This document shows positions 9,903 through 22,282 of a stretch of DNA of 64,000 nucleotides, piece after piece. The position numbers and the translations under genes are program-made. Numbering within the stretch: the first letter of the stretch is position 1; each line of letters begins with the position of its first letter. The DNA comes from Harpalus rubripes (Eukaryota > Arthropoda > Insecta > Coleoptera > Carabidae). The DNA lies in NCBI GenBank assembly GCA_963082715.1, contig OY720461.1:44264394-44328393 (forward strand), written 5' to 3'. The notes beneath the pieces were generated by a model. That model worked only from the letters and a program-made list of their open reading frames with translations. It was not told where the DNA came from and searched no databases.

Positions 9903-11148
9903 TTACATCCGAGATAAGATATGCACTAGCACTCCATTATGCACACTTAAACGAACTTCTCTAGATACGTTTACGTTTCGAGTAAATGTATCCAGAGCAC
10001 CCATTACCTTACACCCCGCACTCACTCTCCTTTCAATTTCTCTATCAATTCGACCATCCCTTGACATCATGCTACCCAAATATACAAACTCATTCACTTG
10101 CTCCAGTTTCACTCCATCCACACAGTCACCAATTTACTCCTTTCAAATACAAACACCTTGAATTTATCAACATTCAACTCCAGATTCATACTTCTTCCAA
10201 CTACGTGTATTCTCTCTATCATTCTTCTGAATTGCTTTTCATTTTCACCTAAAACATCATCCGCATACGCTAACGCAGGCACAATACTTTCACCAATTTG
10301 TACACCATCCATTTCACTCAATGCTCTCTGCAACAACACATCCATATACAAGCTAAACAACGGAGACATACCACAGCCCCTGTTTCCACCAACATTTATA
10401 CGAAACCAATCACTCGACCTACCATCTATTCTTACAGCAGCCTCACTACTCTCATTCATTGCTTGTTCTTGTTCTTGTCAAGTGACTTCTCAACAATCGT
10501 ACGAAGAGCAAACAATTGATCGACACATCCCTTCTCAGGCAAAAAACCACCCTGAACGTCACTAATTTTTGAAATTGTTAAGGTTCGCACCTTATGAATT
10601 AAAACCTTGCCAAAAAGTTTCTCGACTACACTCAACAAACTTATCGCGCGAAAATTCGTACATTCATTCAAACTGCCTTTGCCTTTGAATAATGGACAAA
10701 TAACAGCTTTTTTCCAATCATCACACCAACATTTATACGAAACCAATCCACTCAATATACCTTCTATTATTACAGCAGCCTCACTACCCTCATACAATGC
10801 TCGAATCGCTCCCAGCCAGTTTCCATTCACGCCGTACTCCCTGAGTACATCCCACAAAGTATCTCGAAGAACACTATCATACGCCTTTTTTAAATCAAGA
10901 AAGCCACAGAGCACCTTCTTGTTCTTGTCAACAATCGTAGGAAGAGCAAACAATTGATCTCCTCTCAGGCAAAAAACCACCCTGAACGTCATTAATTTTT
11001 GAAATTAAGGTTCGTACCTTATGAATTAAAACCTTACCAAAAAGTTTCCCGACTACACTCAACAAACTTATTGCGCGAAAATTGATACATTCACTCGAAC
11101 TGCCTTTGCCTTTGAATAATGGACAAATAACAGATTTTTCCAATCATC
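9903..11148 (-). pseudogene. RTE/BovB-like non-LTR retrotransposon, reverse transcriptase remnant
   Basis: Read on the minus strand, the pieces run in the order of a reverse transcriptase: ICPLFKGKGS and NFRAISLLSVVGKLFGKVL (fingers), FCLRGDQ, FLDLKKAYDSVLRDTLWDVL (motif A), GCGMSPLFSLYMDVLL (motif B), ALAYADD (motif C, catalytic aspartates intact), then EFVYLGSMMSRDGRIDREI (thumb). Frames change several times and no full ORF remains. The fingers/motif-A region is present twice: 10490-10725 repeats at 10930-11148. Same orientation and probably same family as 1-1110 and 21428-22092. Confidence 0.85.
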
Positions 11149-12313
11149 CTCTTTTTAAATCAATAATAAATAAATAATAAGATTATTTAGCTGAAACAGG
11201 TTCGTAAGGCGATGTTTGTAAACCTGAGCCTTCAGATATCTCCATAAAAATCACATAGTGTTAGACTTGTGTAGGCTATTTCTCCTGATGGATCATCTCG
11301 ATTCAGGGTGACATCCCGAGTGCCACTTGCCCAATCTAACGCCATGTGGGTATCTCAAGGCACTTTTGAGACACCATGTTTGTAAAATGTTGCAAGAAAT
11401 TTGTATCAATGCTTTTCTGATGTTAAGCGAAACTATGTTGTAAAAGAACCAAGTTATAGTGTTATACGAAGGATACCTGTACTTATTATTCTAATTTAAT
11501 TCCCGTTGCTTTCTCCAATTAAGATTTCCGTAGGCTTATAACACATGCTGAGCAAAACTCCTTCTTTGTTGATAAGACAAACGAAATGAAATTCACCTTT
11601 CCTTACCTGATTAGATTAAAAGGAAATTAAGCAAAGGCAATTTGAGGGAGATGGCGAAGGCCGTACCCCTTGCCATAACCCGATTACTAGTTACTGACTG
11701 GTCTGTATACTGTTCTTCTCGCCCTGTCCCAGCCCAGCCCGTGAATTGTGAGTTCGTTAGAGGAGGCTGTAAAGAAACACTTTACTCAGATAACTAAATC
11801 GAATTTGGCGTACCATGAATGCCTAACGAAAATCAGATACTTACCGCAGATTCGATTATAGGGGGCACTGTACTTAACTGAAAGAGGGGATCCACTTTAA
11901 AGTGATTGTCTCTTTTGCAAACGACACAATTATAAATTGGTTTTGATTACATCTCCTGCATTCTTCAGTGATAATGGCTTTTTTTTCTAATATAATTTTA
12001 GAGAAATGTTGCATCCAAATTAATATCAACACAAATGCATTTAACATTAGGAAGGAATATTTCTTTCTTCAGGTAATCAAATTTTTAATTCAAATTATAG
12101 AAATTCATTTTAAAATATAGGATCTAGGCATTTATTGTTTAACTCCAATACAAGAGAAAATTGAAGTAGAAAATGCCTTATTTGACATTTGCCAATGAAA
12201 ATATTTTTTTAACTCAGAATATATAAAAAAATGTCGGGAAAACCCCAGGTCATTCTTTCTCTCTTCGCATAATCGTAAGAAATCAAAATAAAAGATAGAT
12301 TTAAATATAGTAT
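11149..12313. other. unassigned stretch
   Basis: No ORF or shared repeat recognised. Around 11290-11370 and 11640-11760 the composition is somewhat GC-richer. Confidence 0.4.
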
Positions 12314-12433
12314 ACATAAGGATGAAAAATAATTTATTTCTCATACCCTACTCTTTGTCTGTCAAATTTGTAATCTGGAAATATGGACTCCTAAACATTT
12401 AGTATAAATAAGAAACTGAAACAATCACGGTAG
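12314..12433. repeat. direct repeat flanking satellite array 1 (left)
   Basis: About 120 bp beginning ACATAAGGATGAAAAATAAT, with CTACTCTTTGTC and TTTGTAATCTGGAAAT. An imperfect direct copy follows the array at 13981-14101. Confidence 0.75.
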
Positions 12434-12449
12434 AGAGATATGAATTTTT

Positions 12450-13965
12450 CTTTTTTTAACTTTGGCGGAGTATAACTAATTAATGGTAAAAGTTACATAG
12501 ATGCACGTTACACCATTCGATTCTATGGAGTTTTCTACATATTTGTACTAATTTTCAATATTCATGTGTAACTGATACAATATTACGAAGCAAATAATGA
12601 AAAAATGGTAGCTTGGAAATATCTGTACTCCGTCAAAATCATGACCACCTGTATTTTTCTAAAAAGTATTATATTCCCTTAATTCTGACCCGCTGATTAC
12701 GTGAAATATAATTAAAAAATTCCAAGAGCCTTACTTTACAAGATACAAATTTTTATTTTTATTAGGAATCTTACAAGTTTTTTAACTTTGGCGGAGTATA
12801 ACTAATTAACGGTAAAAGTTGCATTGATGCCCGTTACGCCATTCGATTCTATGGACTTTTCTACATATTTGTACTAATTTACAATGTTCATATACAGCTG
12901 ACACAATATTACGAAGCAAATAATCAAAATATGGTAGCTTGGAAATATTAGTACTCCGTCAAAAACACAACCATCCTGTATTTTTCTAAAAAGTATTATA
13001 TTCCCTTAATTCTGATCCGCTAATTACGGGAAAAATAATTAAAAAATTCCAAGGGCCTTACTTTACAAGATACCAATTTTTATTTTTATTAGGAAACTTA
13101 CAAGTTTTTTTAACTTTGGCGGAGTATAAGTAATTAACGGCAAAAGTTACATTGATGCCCGTTACACCATTCGATTTTATGGGCTTTTATACATATTTGT
13201 ACTAATTTTCAATGTTCATGTACAGCTGACACAATATTACGAAGCAAATAAATCAAAAAATGGTAGCTTGGAAATATCAGTACATCGTCAAAAATACGAC
13301 CACCCTGTATTTTTCTAAAAAGTATAATTTTCCGTTAATTCTGACCCGCTGATTACGGGAAAAATAATTAAAAAATTCCAATGGCCTTACTTTACAAGAT
13401 ACCAATTTTTATTTTTATTAGGAATCTTACAAGTTTTTTTAACTTTGGCGGAGTATAACTAATTAACGGTAAAAGATACCTTAATGCCCGTTACGCCGTT
13501 CGATTCTATGGGCTTTTCTACATATTTGCACTCATTTTCAATGTTCATGTACAGCTGACACAATATTACGAAGCAAATAATCAAAAAATGGTAGCTTGGA
13601 AATAGTACACCGTCAAAAACTCGACCACCCTGTATTTTTCTAAAAAATATTATATTCCCTTAATTCTGATCCGCTGATTACGGGAAAAATAATTAAAAAA
13701 TTCCAAGGACCTTACTTTAAAAGATACCAGATTTTATTTTGATTAGGAATCTCACACGTTTTTTTAACTTTGGCGGAGTATAACTAATTAACGGTAAAAG
13801 ACACATTGATGCCTGTTACGCCATTCGATTCTATGGACTTTTCTACATATTTGTACTAATTTTCAATATTCATGTGTAACTGATACAATATTACGAAGAA
13901 AATACTTAAAAAATGGTAGCTTGAAAATCTCAGTAGACCGTCAAAAACAAGACTAGCCTGTATTC
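12450..13965 (+). repeat. satellite array 1, ~327-bp unit, about 4.6 units
   Basis: TTTGGCGGAGTATAA recurs at 12461, 12787, 13115, 13444 and 13769 (spacing 325-329 bp). Each unit includes TAATTAACGGTAAAAG, CCATTCGATTCTATGGAC, GACACAATATTACGAAGC and TTAAAAAATTCCAAGGGCC. The same family forms arrays at 29296-30958 and 48755-50813. Confidence 0.95.
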
Positions 13966-13980
13966 CAATGGTCTTACTTT

Positions 13981-14101
13981 ACATAAGGATAAAAAATATT
14001 TTATTTCTCATCCCCTACTCCTTGTCAGTAAAATTTGTAATTTGGAAATAGATATATACTGTCTCCTAAATATTTAAACAAGAAATAATTTAACGGTAAT
14101 C
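13981..14101. repeat. direct repeat flanking satellite array 1 (right)
   Basis: Imperfect copy of 12314-12433 in the same orientation. Confidence 0.75.
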
Positions 14102-14849
14102 TTTCTTTTGCCATCCGAATTATTTCCCATAACTGGTATTATTATTATTGCATGTCTCACTAAAATATACATTTATTTCTTCCAACAATTACCCCTGTAA
14201 ATCTAGCAAATAATTTCATCCCCTGGAGAGTGTCACGTGGTTCAGTATGATGTAGTGTCAGCATCAGCCCAAACACTCCGCACCACTCAGGGTGGAAATG
14301 GAGGACGCATCTCAGGTGAATGCGGAAATATTAAGGGGTCGGAAGCCTTCAGCCCCTTGTTACGTGGATATTACTCACAGGGTAGTAAAATCAATCATGC
14401 AGGGGATGAAAACTGTACTAAAATTATTTTTATAACGCAAAATGTAAGTTGCTTTAAAAGCTATTCTATTTATATGCTAATACCATGTTTAGAAGCACTC
14501 GTGTGAAATAAGTACGGAGTTCTTTTCAATCTGTTGGGATGGAGAGCACCCTTAAAATGCTTCTAGATATACTGGGTGTTGCTATTTACATTTAATGCAA
14601 TGTTATTTAAAACAAACATAATGGTATGGTTCAAAAGATAAGGGGAAAACTTATAAGTTTAGATAAGTAACTGAATATAGTCGTAGTCTGCTTATATATT
14701 TTTTTAGCATATTTTAAAATAAGCTTTCAGCAATGTAGACAACATACTCTTAAAAACTGATTATTCCAAAAACTATATAACCAAAAAGAAAAATAGTTAT
14801 ATGCCTTTCTCATTTTTATAGATCGTACTCTTCTAATTCCACATAATAT
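14102..14849. other. unassigned stretch
   Basis: A moderately GC-rich patch at 14230-14420 has an 89-codon open frame without recognisable similarity; nothing else seen. Confidence 0.4.
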
Positions 14850-15640
14850 TGTAACGTGTGAGTCCCGCTGCTGCACTGAAAAAGCGTCTAAGTATAGCAA
14901 TGACGCAATCGCGCTAGAAGCCGGGCTACGTAAACAAACAAGCCGCGACTTGTTTAATGACTTCCGGTCGCCTGAACCTTTTGTGTTTATTGTTATTCTA
15001 GAAGGTAATGGCAGCTGTAAAAAAGGAACGCAACTATACTCAAGAGTTAGTTACATAGGGAGAGTCATATAGAGACATTCACATGGTGTTTTGGCGTGTA
15101 AAGTATTAGGAGAAGCATAGCAGTATCGTGGTCAGCATATGCAGTTTGTGTCGAGTAAATACTCGGGAAGTTGCTGGGATAGGTGTGGCTGTGAATACTC
15201 GGTAGTGTTAACGAGCTATAATATACGAGGACAGTAACGGCGATTCGGAAAGTTACTGGTATACCAGAATAGCCGTGAAAGAGAATACTAGGTAGTGTTG
15301 AAGAGTATTGGGAGGCTAGTTATACGAGGACAATAACGGCAAGTGGAAGTGGATATTCGGCAGTGGTGTTAAAGAATTGTGGCATACGGACAGTCGGTGA
15401 TACTGAGTCTGTGCAAGAGAGAAAAAGAGTTACATAAATAGACAGATAGTGAGGTGAAAAATGTGACTTCTATCCGAGCAGTTGAATATACAGACACTGT
15501 TGAGTCAGTTGAGACGCTGTGGTCGGTAGGCGGACAGTTAATTGGTTAAATAAATAATGACATAAATAGTCGAAATAAATAATCAGTAAGATCGTATAAA
15601 TAATTAGTCGTGTTAGAAAAATAATGAAATTTTGTGCAAG
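14850..15640 (+). mobile_element. LTR copy 1, 3'-incomplete
   Basis: Begins TGTAACGTGTGAG and matches the LTR at 60187-61140: GTAAACAAACAAGCCGC, CTTCCGGTCGCCTGAACCTT, and the GAATACT...GTAGTGTT tandem blocks. The expected CGTTACA end is not found and similarity fades near 15620-15640. No internal gag or pol region adjoins. Confidence 0.75.
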
Positions 15641-16609
15641 CATAATAATTTTATGCGGATCAAACAAAAAAAATATTTGAGCTCGCCAATTCCTGGCACA
15701 ATAGAGAAGTCAGCGATAAAGAGGAAATAAAATCGTTTTCATTTCGCTGATTTCCTTGTAGCTATCATACTGGAGTAACTCAGCGATATATACCGAAGTC
15801 ATAGATAATGTGTGACTAGTCAGAAATACTATTTCTAGCAGCCTCCATACTTCTTAAGATTCTTATATTAGACATATTATCCCGGTGTGTTCCAAAATTT
15901 TTTGAATAACATCAACTGTATTACCCTTAAAACACTAGGGGAGTCAATTGTTTATTTTGTCTTTATAACAACTGAATAATATCCCTCAATACCATGATTG
16001 TTTTGATACGAAATACCCTTAATGATAAAACCAAACACTCTTTACTACATTAAACAAAAATCCTCCCTGGTTCGTGTCATCGTGACAAAACATACTTTCA
16101 TCCCTCCATTACGTAATATTTACACACAAAACAATTATTCCTACCCTTCCCAGAAACAAATGCAAGACAGTTCCCCGCCCCGACCACGGAAGATCCAATT
16201 CTGGTGATTTATGTTGGGGAATTTGAATGATCCCCACTTAGCTTCGCAACACAATCTGCTTACTACCGGGATTTCAACTCCGCTTTAATTAAGCCTATTT
16301 CTTATGCCAGTCAAACAAATTGTCGGTGGGGTCACGGGTGTCAACTGGGAAAAATCATACGGGGTGGGACGGACAATTGCCAGATGATCATCAGGAATTT
16401 ATCAAAAGTATTTTAAATAAAACGACGTGATTAATTTTTTATGTTGCCTGACATTTATCTATAAACCACGAATTTGATATGTTTGAACAGCTGTTGCCTG
16501 GCAACTTTATAAGATCTCGGGCATTAAAAGCCAAATTGCGCCCGGTTGTGGGGGTCTATTCACAAAAATATTTTTTTATATTTAAAGAATTTAGCCGTAC
16601 ATGTTTATG
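15641..16609. other. unassigned AT-rich stretch
   Basis: No recognisable coding or repeated sequence. Confidence 0.4.
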
Positions 16610-16850
16610 AATGCCTCGTGGCCACGTGCCTGAGTGTCTGGTCGCGAATCTGGGGAAGCAGGATCGATCCCGACCGACGCCATATATTTCGAAATTTAAA
16701 TGGCACAAAATTCACCTCTGTGGTGCACTCTCCACGCCAGCAATGAGTGCCCGTGAGGTGATCATCATTACCGATATCTGTGTACAAAGCAGATTGGTAC
16801 ACCCAGCAATGGGTAATATGCCGTGATGATATATTTATTTATTTATTTTC
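16610..16850 (+). repeat. tRNA-derived SINE, near full-length
   Basis: Head with A-box-like GTGCCTGAGTGTCTGG and B-box-like GGATCGATCCCGA. Then TTTAAATGGCACAAAA, CACGCCAGCAATGAGTGCC, CAAAGCAGATTGG and ACACCCAGCAATGGGTAAT, and a TTTA-repeat tail. Four other copies lie in this window, two heads matching here and at 43862. RNA polymerase III transcription is inferred from the boxes. Confidence 0.8.
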
Positions 16851-17044
16851 AATAATAACTATAAAAATATATTTAAAAAGTTTATAATAAGTATGGTACA
16901 ATATTAAACAAATATATTTATGCAATTAAATTTAGATTCTTTTAAGTTACAATGCTTATTTTTTTTTTTTTTTCTAACGTCGTAGAAATGTCATTTTTGT
17001 GACTTTATTCACAAGGTATAAGTTTCATTTTTACGCCGCTGGAA

Positions 17045-17099
17045 ATTTCTACGCCGGCGGAGTAGAAATAGCTAATTTCTACTCCGCCGGCGTAGAAAT
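17045..17099. repeat. perfect 25-bp inverted repeat, 5-base loop
   Basis: ATTTCTACGCCGGCGGAGTA... is followed after AGCTA by its exact reverse complement. Strikingly GC-rich core in AT-rich surroundings; not a terminator or known RNA I recognise. Confidence 0.9.
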
Positions 17100-19159
17100 A
17101 AAATAAATAAATATCCATAGAAACTACATAGAATTAGTGAATAAAAAGAAAAGTAGTGCATTTGAAAAAAAAATTAATGCGTCATTCGGAATAAAAGTAT
17201 CTTTGTGTGCCTCGCATGTAATTGTCCGACTCGCTTCGCTCGTCGTGCAAACTTCCATGCTCGCCACACAAAGTATCACTTTTACTCCTAATAACACAAT
17301 ATACTATTACATTACTAATAGTATTCTTAGTTTTTCTCTTTAAAAATAAATCGTAGATAAGTACTTTTTGAAATTGAAGTTTTTTGCTTGTAAAAACTTA
17401 AAATTGCTATTACTGAGTTTTATAAGGGAGTTATTGATAAACTTTTGGCGTAGTACTTAAAGAAAGTACCTGAACTTTCGCATAAACTTTGTAAAAAAAT
17501 AATGATGCGGGGACCTTTTATAATTGCAAAGTTTTTTTTAGCAGCGTAACTATCTCATTTGTTCCATATGAGAATTCTAGAATCCATTGTATACGAGTGT
17601 AAGACGATAAGTTGTGGGACTAGCAATGAATTCGTTTGTAGTTCTAGGCAGTGTAGAAGTCTAAACTGAAGATGTGTGATTCTACAATATTATCTACCAT
17701 ATTATTATACTCCCTTTAAGTCTGTTTCTTTACTAACGAATTAAACGAATAATAAAAAATAATTTTTGTCCAACATTAAATTCCAGCCCCTCCTTTATCT
17801 CATTTAAAATCAAGGTTAATGTAGTTCTTGCCGTCCCTGAAAAATTAGGGACGTTAGCATCGATAGGAGCTAACACGGAGCGAAGCGGAGTGATTGGCTT
17901 CCAACGGATTGTTGGTGTGCCGTCGACATATATAAAAAGAATTGGTTCCGATCTCTGAAGTGCTACCAAATATATCTTAACTGAATAGAGGATAGAAATG
18001 ACAATCACTAGTGCCATCTTTCGTACTAATTTTAATCGCTATCTTGTACCTACTAGTATTCCTAATACATAATAGATTTTTGATAAAATAACAAGAAACA
18101 ATTTTGCGAGTTTATATTGTTGTTAGCGTAGAAATGATAAATCCTTGTAAAGTATCGTATCTTATATTTCGTGATTATTTTCTATTTTGCCCGGCTGGTC
18201 TGCTCTGTTCTGTTCTGTATATAAATCTGATCGAACTCATTGTGATTTGTGAGAAAAGTTGGGCCGATATTTCATGTCACATCTCGAAGCGGTCTTGGCG
18301 AAATATTACACTATATCTTTATTACGCCTTCACACCACCAGTAATGACGCTATAATTCCAAACTGTCGCTACAAATAGATTTTTACAATAAGTTTCCAGG
18401 CTGCAGCCAACTACGCAAGCGATATTACCAACAAGAAATATTAACTGTAACAAACACATTTGTTATTTTAAAGATGATTTAAATTGCTTATTTCAACAAA
18501 AAATGAAGAAAACCCATAGAATGATTATGATTAGTTAAGATGATCTGAATTTAAGCGCATCAGATGTAACTTAAATACTGTTATATAAGTATTCAGTTTT
18601 AGTAATTATTCTACTTTTCAAAATATTGTCAATAACAGATACAACAAAAAAGGCTTTTTGAACAGAATGTCATTTTAAAAAATTCATAGGCTTTCTGAAA
18701 TTTCTTTGACTTCTTTTGAAATAGTTATTCTTGTAACGAGTACAGGAAATTAGTGATTCTGAAACGAACGCAAATTTTCAAATATATAGTTTTAGAACCA
18801 CGTTTTCCAAATGTGTTTTGTCAAAAACAGAGTTACAATGAACCATTTTGTATACAGCGTGTCTTGGAAATAGGGGGACATGGCTAGATTCCTGGGCCCA
18901 AAATGAGACGATTTAACTAAACTTACTTATATCCGACAGTGGACAGTGCACCGTTTAGCCAGTATTCTGCTTCAAAGTTGTTCCAAAAAAATTAATTTTG
19001 CTTATAATAACGAAACGCTTTGTTCGATTTGAATGAAATTTGTTATGACAATCCATATGGATATAATTCATCTTTTAAGATGGTATTTGTTATTGTTAGT
19101 GAACCACTAGTGTATGAAACTTGGGTGTCGCGACCATGAATAGACCATAACTATTTAAT

Positions 19160-19486
19160 GGCAACCCGAATAATGTAAATTTACTGTTTTTCAGAAAGAT
19201 ACATTCAATAGTAAACTTTCGTGTCTTTGCGTAAGTTATAATATCTGTAACGATTTAGTCATAAAAAAATAAAATAAACTAATTTTTAATGACAGTAACA
19301 ATTGTTTATTGGTTGTCAAAAATTTCCTTTGCCAAATTTTAAAACTAGTAACGTATCCGTTTGCTCGGCCATATAGTATTTTACTGCTAAGAAATCGTTA
19401 AAGATATCATAACTTACGCAAAGACACGAAAGTTTACTATTGAATGTATCTCTGAAAAACAGTAAATTTACATTATTGGCGTTGTC
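19160..19486. repeat. inverted repeat, ~100-bp arms, ~130-bp spacer
   Basis: Left TAATGTAAATTTACTGTTTT and TACATTCAATAGTAAACTTT pair with the right arm ending AGTAAATTTACATTATTGGC. Probably a foldback or MITE relic. Confidence 0.8.
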
Positions 19487-20336
19487 ACTAAAATATCAAA
19501 TATCTTTTATTTTATTTGTCACTATCTGTCAATACTCATGAAAAATTACTGAAATTTGATTTTTTTATAGTAAAATATTTACATCAAAAATGGGGACGAA
19601 TTCTAAAACACGAATATAGCAAAAACATTTATTTTCCTAATACTCTTTGATGTAAATATGGATTATTTTTAGTTCTGAAGCTATTAGTTCTGGTAAATTT
19701 TACGAAAAATGTCACATTGATGGAGTGCTCTAATACGAAATCAATATTCTAAACTGTAAGTTTCAGTAGTTTTTACGACAAAGTTCAAAAGTTACCACAA
19801 TTTTTCTGCAGAAGTTAAAGTTTTTGTACGAAATAGTTTCCAGATGAAATTTGACATATACTATTCGTAGCTTTCCACTTAAATGTGCGTTTACAACAAA
19901 TCTGGAACATGCTTAATTTTAATATGAAATAAAATCTGAAATTTACGAATATAACCACTTCGACAAAACAGTGAAAATATGATATTCACATATGTTTTCC
20001 GGCATACAGGGTGCTAATGAATACTTGTTACAAATAGAGTATGTAGAGGATACCAAATGGACTGAGTTTTACTAATAAACTAATGAGCCTGTTTCACATT
20101 TTTCAAAAAGTATTTTAAATGAAAGTTTATGCAATATTTTTCTTATCAATAATTATTTTTTTAATAACTTGTTGTTATTTTCGTAAATAATTAAATTAAA
20201 AGTTTGGCGCCAAAAATAGTCATGAGAAACAACCCCCCACTGCCCCCCACTCCTTTGTCGTAGAAGCACATACATTACGTCATTTACTGCCAATAGAAAA
20301 ACAGTTTTCCATCACCTTCGTTTATTTTTGTTATTT

Positions 20337-21233
20337 AGGGCCGGTATTTTCACTTGCGAATAAAGGTTTAGATAAATTTATCCCTTGGATAAATATTTTT
20401 GTCGTCTTTTCACTTGCAAATAAATTTATTCGAAAGAATAACATCTGTTATTCGCGAGATAAATTATTCGGTACTTGGGCAGCGAATAACCGTTTATTCG
20501 TAAGTTCATTACATTTCCACATAGTGCAGATTTATTAACAAAATGGATATATTAAATATTATAATGATATTTTCAACTATGAATTAATAAATAACGTGAG
20601 AAATCGATCACACACCATCAGACAGCAACATAACCACATAAATGAAATAATTTTTGACAGATTCCGATTATGAAAACAATTTCGGATCACATATTGGTGA
20701 TCGCATTTGATCTCAACAAGTAAATAGGTAAATCATTATAAAGATCCTGTCATTTGACGCTGGCAACATATTTTCGAATTTTGGATACTTTTGTTGAATA
20801 CATTGACAAACAATTACTTTGAACTGAAACAAATATACAAAAAGTACAAGAACAATTTTACAATACATATCCCGCTTACCGCATATGAGTGCTGAATTAG
20901 ATGATACACTTGTTAAATTACAGTCTCCCGGGGTTAAAAATGCATAATATAGATCACATTGACATTAAAGATGTCAAACAAAATTTTGACAACTACGGAT
21001 TCAAAAGTAGTTGACACATTTCATCCTTGTCTGCTTAACGTGGCTACGCCAAACTCCATCCTTCTGTACTGACACCAATTCACGAACGTTAAAGTTATTC
21101 GACAGATAGCTATTTGTTTGTGTAAAATGTGTGAAAAGACGCAATGGAATTATTCGTTGGATAAATATATAGAATAAATTTATTTAACGAATACTTATTC
21201 GAAACTTTATTCGGAAGTGAAAATACCGGGCCT
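20337..21233. mobile_element. PIF/Harbinger-like TIR element, 0.9 kb
   Basis: Left AGGGCCGGTATTTTCACTTG and right GAAGTGAAAATACCGGGCCT are inverted. Flanking TTA/TAA fits a TWA target preference. Interior rich in GAATAA motifs in both orientations near each end. No transposase frame. Confidence 0.75.
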
Positions 21234-21427
21234 AAGATAAATAAACGTAGGCGTTAGTTTGTCACATGTTAATAACAAACTTGAATTGAACGAGAAGTGG
21301 TCGTACTACGAGACTAGTATCTTCCTAATAATATCATCTTACATCATTACATCTCTTGTGATGTTGCACTTAAAGTACTTGATGACACGCTAGCACAATT
21401 TCGATACGCTTAATTTCTCCACTGGTT

Positions 21428-22092
21428 TTAATACATACTCACAATAATAAAAACAATAATGTGGAATAATGTACACCTACAATATACTAGCTTATGTTTA
21501 AAAGTGGAATTCGAAATGAACAGATTTCTCTCCAAACAAAATGAAACAATTCTCTCGCCATTGTCATTCACTCGACAATCACCAAAACGTCCCAATACAT
21601 TCTCAGATTCACTTCGTTTAACACCCACCCACCCATTCCGATCACCACACACTATCAACCTCTCACCCGGATCACACAAATCAATTACACTATTTACCGA
21701 ATTCCAAAACTGATCTTTTTCAAGGTCATTTTCGGAGTCTGTTGGACCGTAAACGGACACAACGAAGATTCGTATATAGCCTACCTTGAATCTCATCCAA
21801 GAAACTCGCGAAGAAGTACAGCCATAACTTCGTACAAACGGCTTCATTTTTCACTTACAAGTATACCTACACCATGCTTTGCACGCTTATTCTCACGAAC
21901 GCCCGACCACAAACAAAATATGCCTTCTACTTCTTCCTCATAACATCCTTTCCTCATTGTCTCACTTACACACAAAACATCTACACTGTACATTCGCATT
22001 GCATTCATCAACTCATTCTCTTTCCCATTCACACTTCTGACATTCCACGTCCCCAACTTACACTCATCATACATTCTCCATATGCTCTTCAT
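21428..22092 (-). pseudogene. RTE/BovB-like non-LTR element, endonuclease domain remnant
   Basis: Minus-strand frames read KLGTWNVRSVNGKENELMNA, VDVLCVSETMRKG and HGVGILVSEK. After a frame change they continue with FVVSVYGPTDSENDLEKDQF, ERLIVCGDRNGWVG and NGERIVSFCLERNLFISNS. This is the apurinic-type endonuclease at the N-terminus of RTE-like ORFs: N and E of the first motif are visible, and CGDRN stands where GDxN is expected. Reverse transcriptase is absent downstream (lower coordinates). A frameshift separates the two blocks near 21845. Probably the same family as the pieces at 1-1110 and 9903-11148. Confidence 0.85.
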
Positions 22093-22247
22093 TTTTTTTT
22101 AAATAGATAGTATAGAAAAGAAAGGTAAAACGGGTTTTTTCGGTAAAGGAAGAAGTCAAAGCAGCTTACCAGGCTCGTCCTTGACTGAAGAATAATAGAT
22201 TAGTGTAGAAAGCCTTAAAGTAACTAAGTGGGAAATGCGTGATTTTT

Positions 22248-22282
22248 TGTATGTATGTATGTATGTATGTATGTATGTACAA
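22248..22282. repeat. (GTAT)n microsatellite
   Basis: About eight GTAT units. Confidence 0.95.

Larger units (their letters stand above)
16851..20336. other. long AT-rich stretch with hairpins
   Basis: No gene recognised. Contains a perfect hairpin at 17045-17099, an imperfect inverted repeat at about 17205-17290 (CTTTGTGTGCCTCGCATG against CATGCTCGCCACACAAAG) and a long inverted repeat at 19160-19486. Single transposon-end-like sequences TACAGCGTGTCTTGGAAAT (about 18853) and CATACAGGGTGCTAATG (about 20003) have no visible partner. Confidence 0.45.

Noticed and set aside
10607..10957. Plus-strand ORFs over 10.1-11.0 kb
   Set aside because: Shadows of the minus-strand reverse transcriptase remnant.
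12450..13965. CRISPR-like regular repeats
   Set aside because: Units of ~327 bp are contiguous without unique spacers; this is satellite DNA in a eukaryotic genome. The same holds for the other two arrays.
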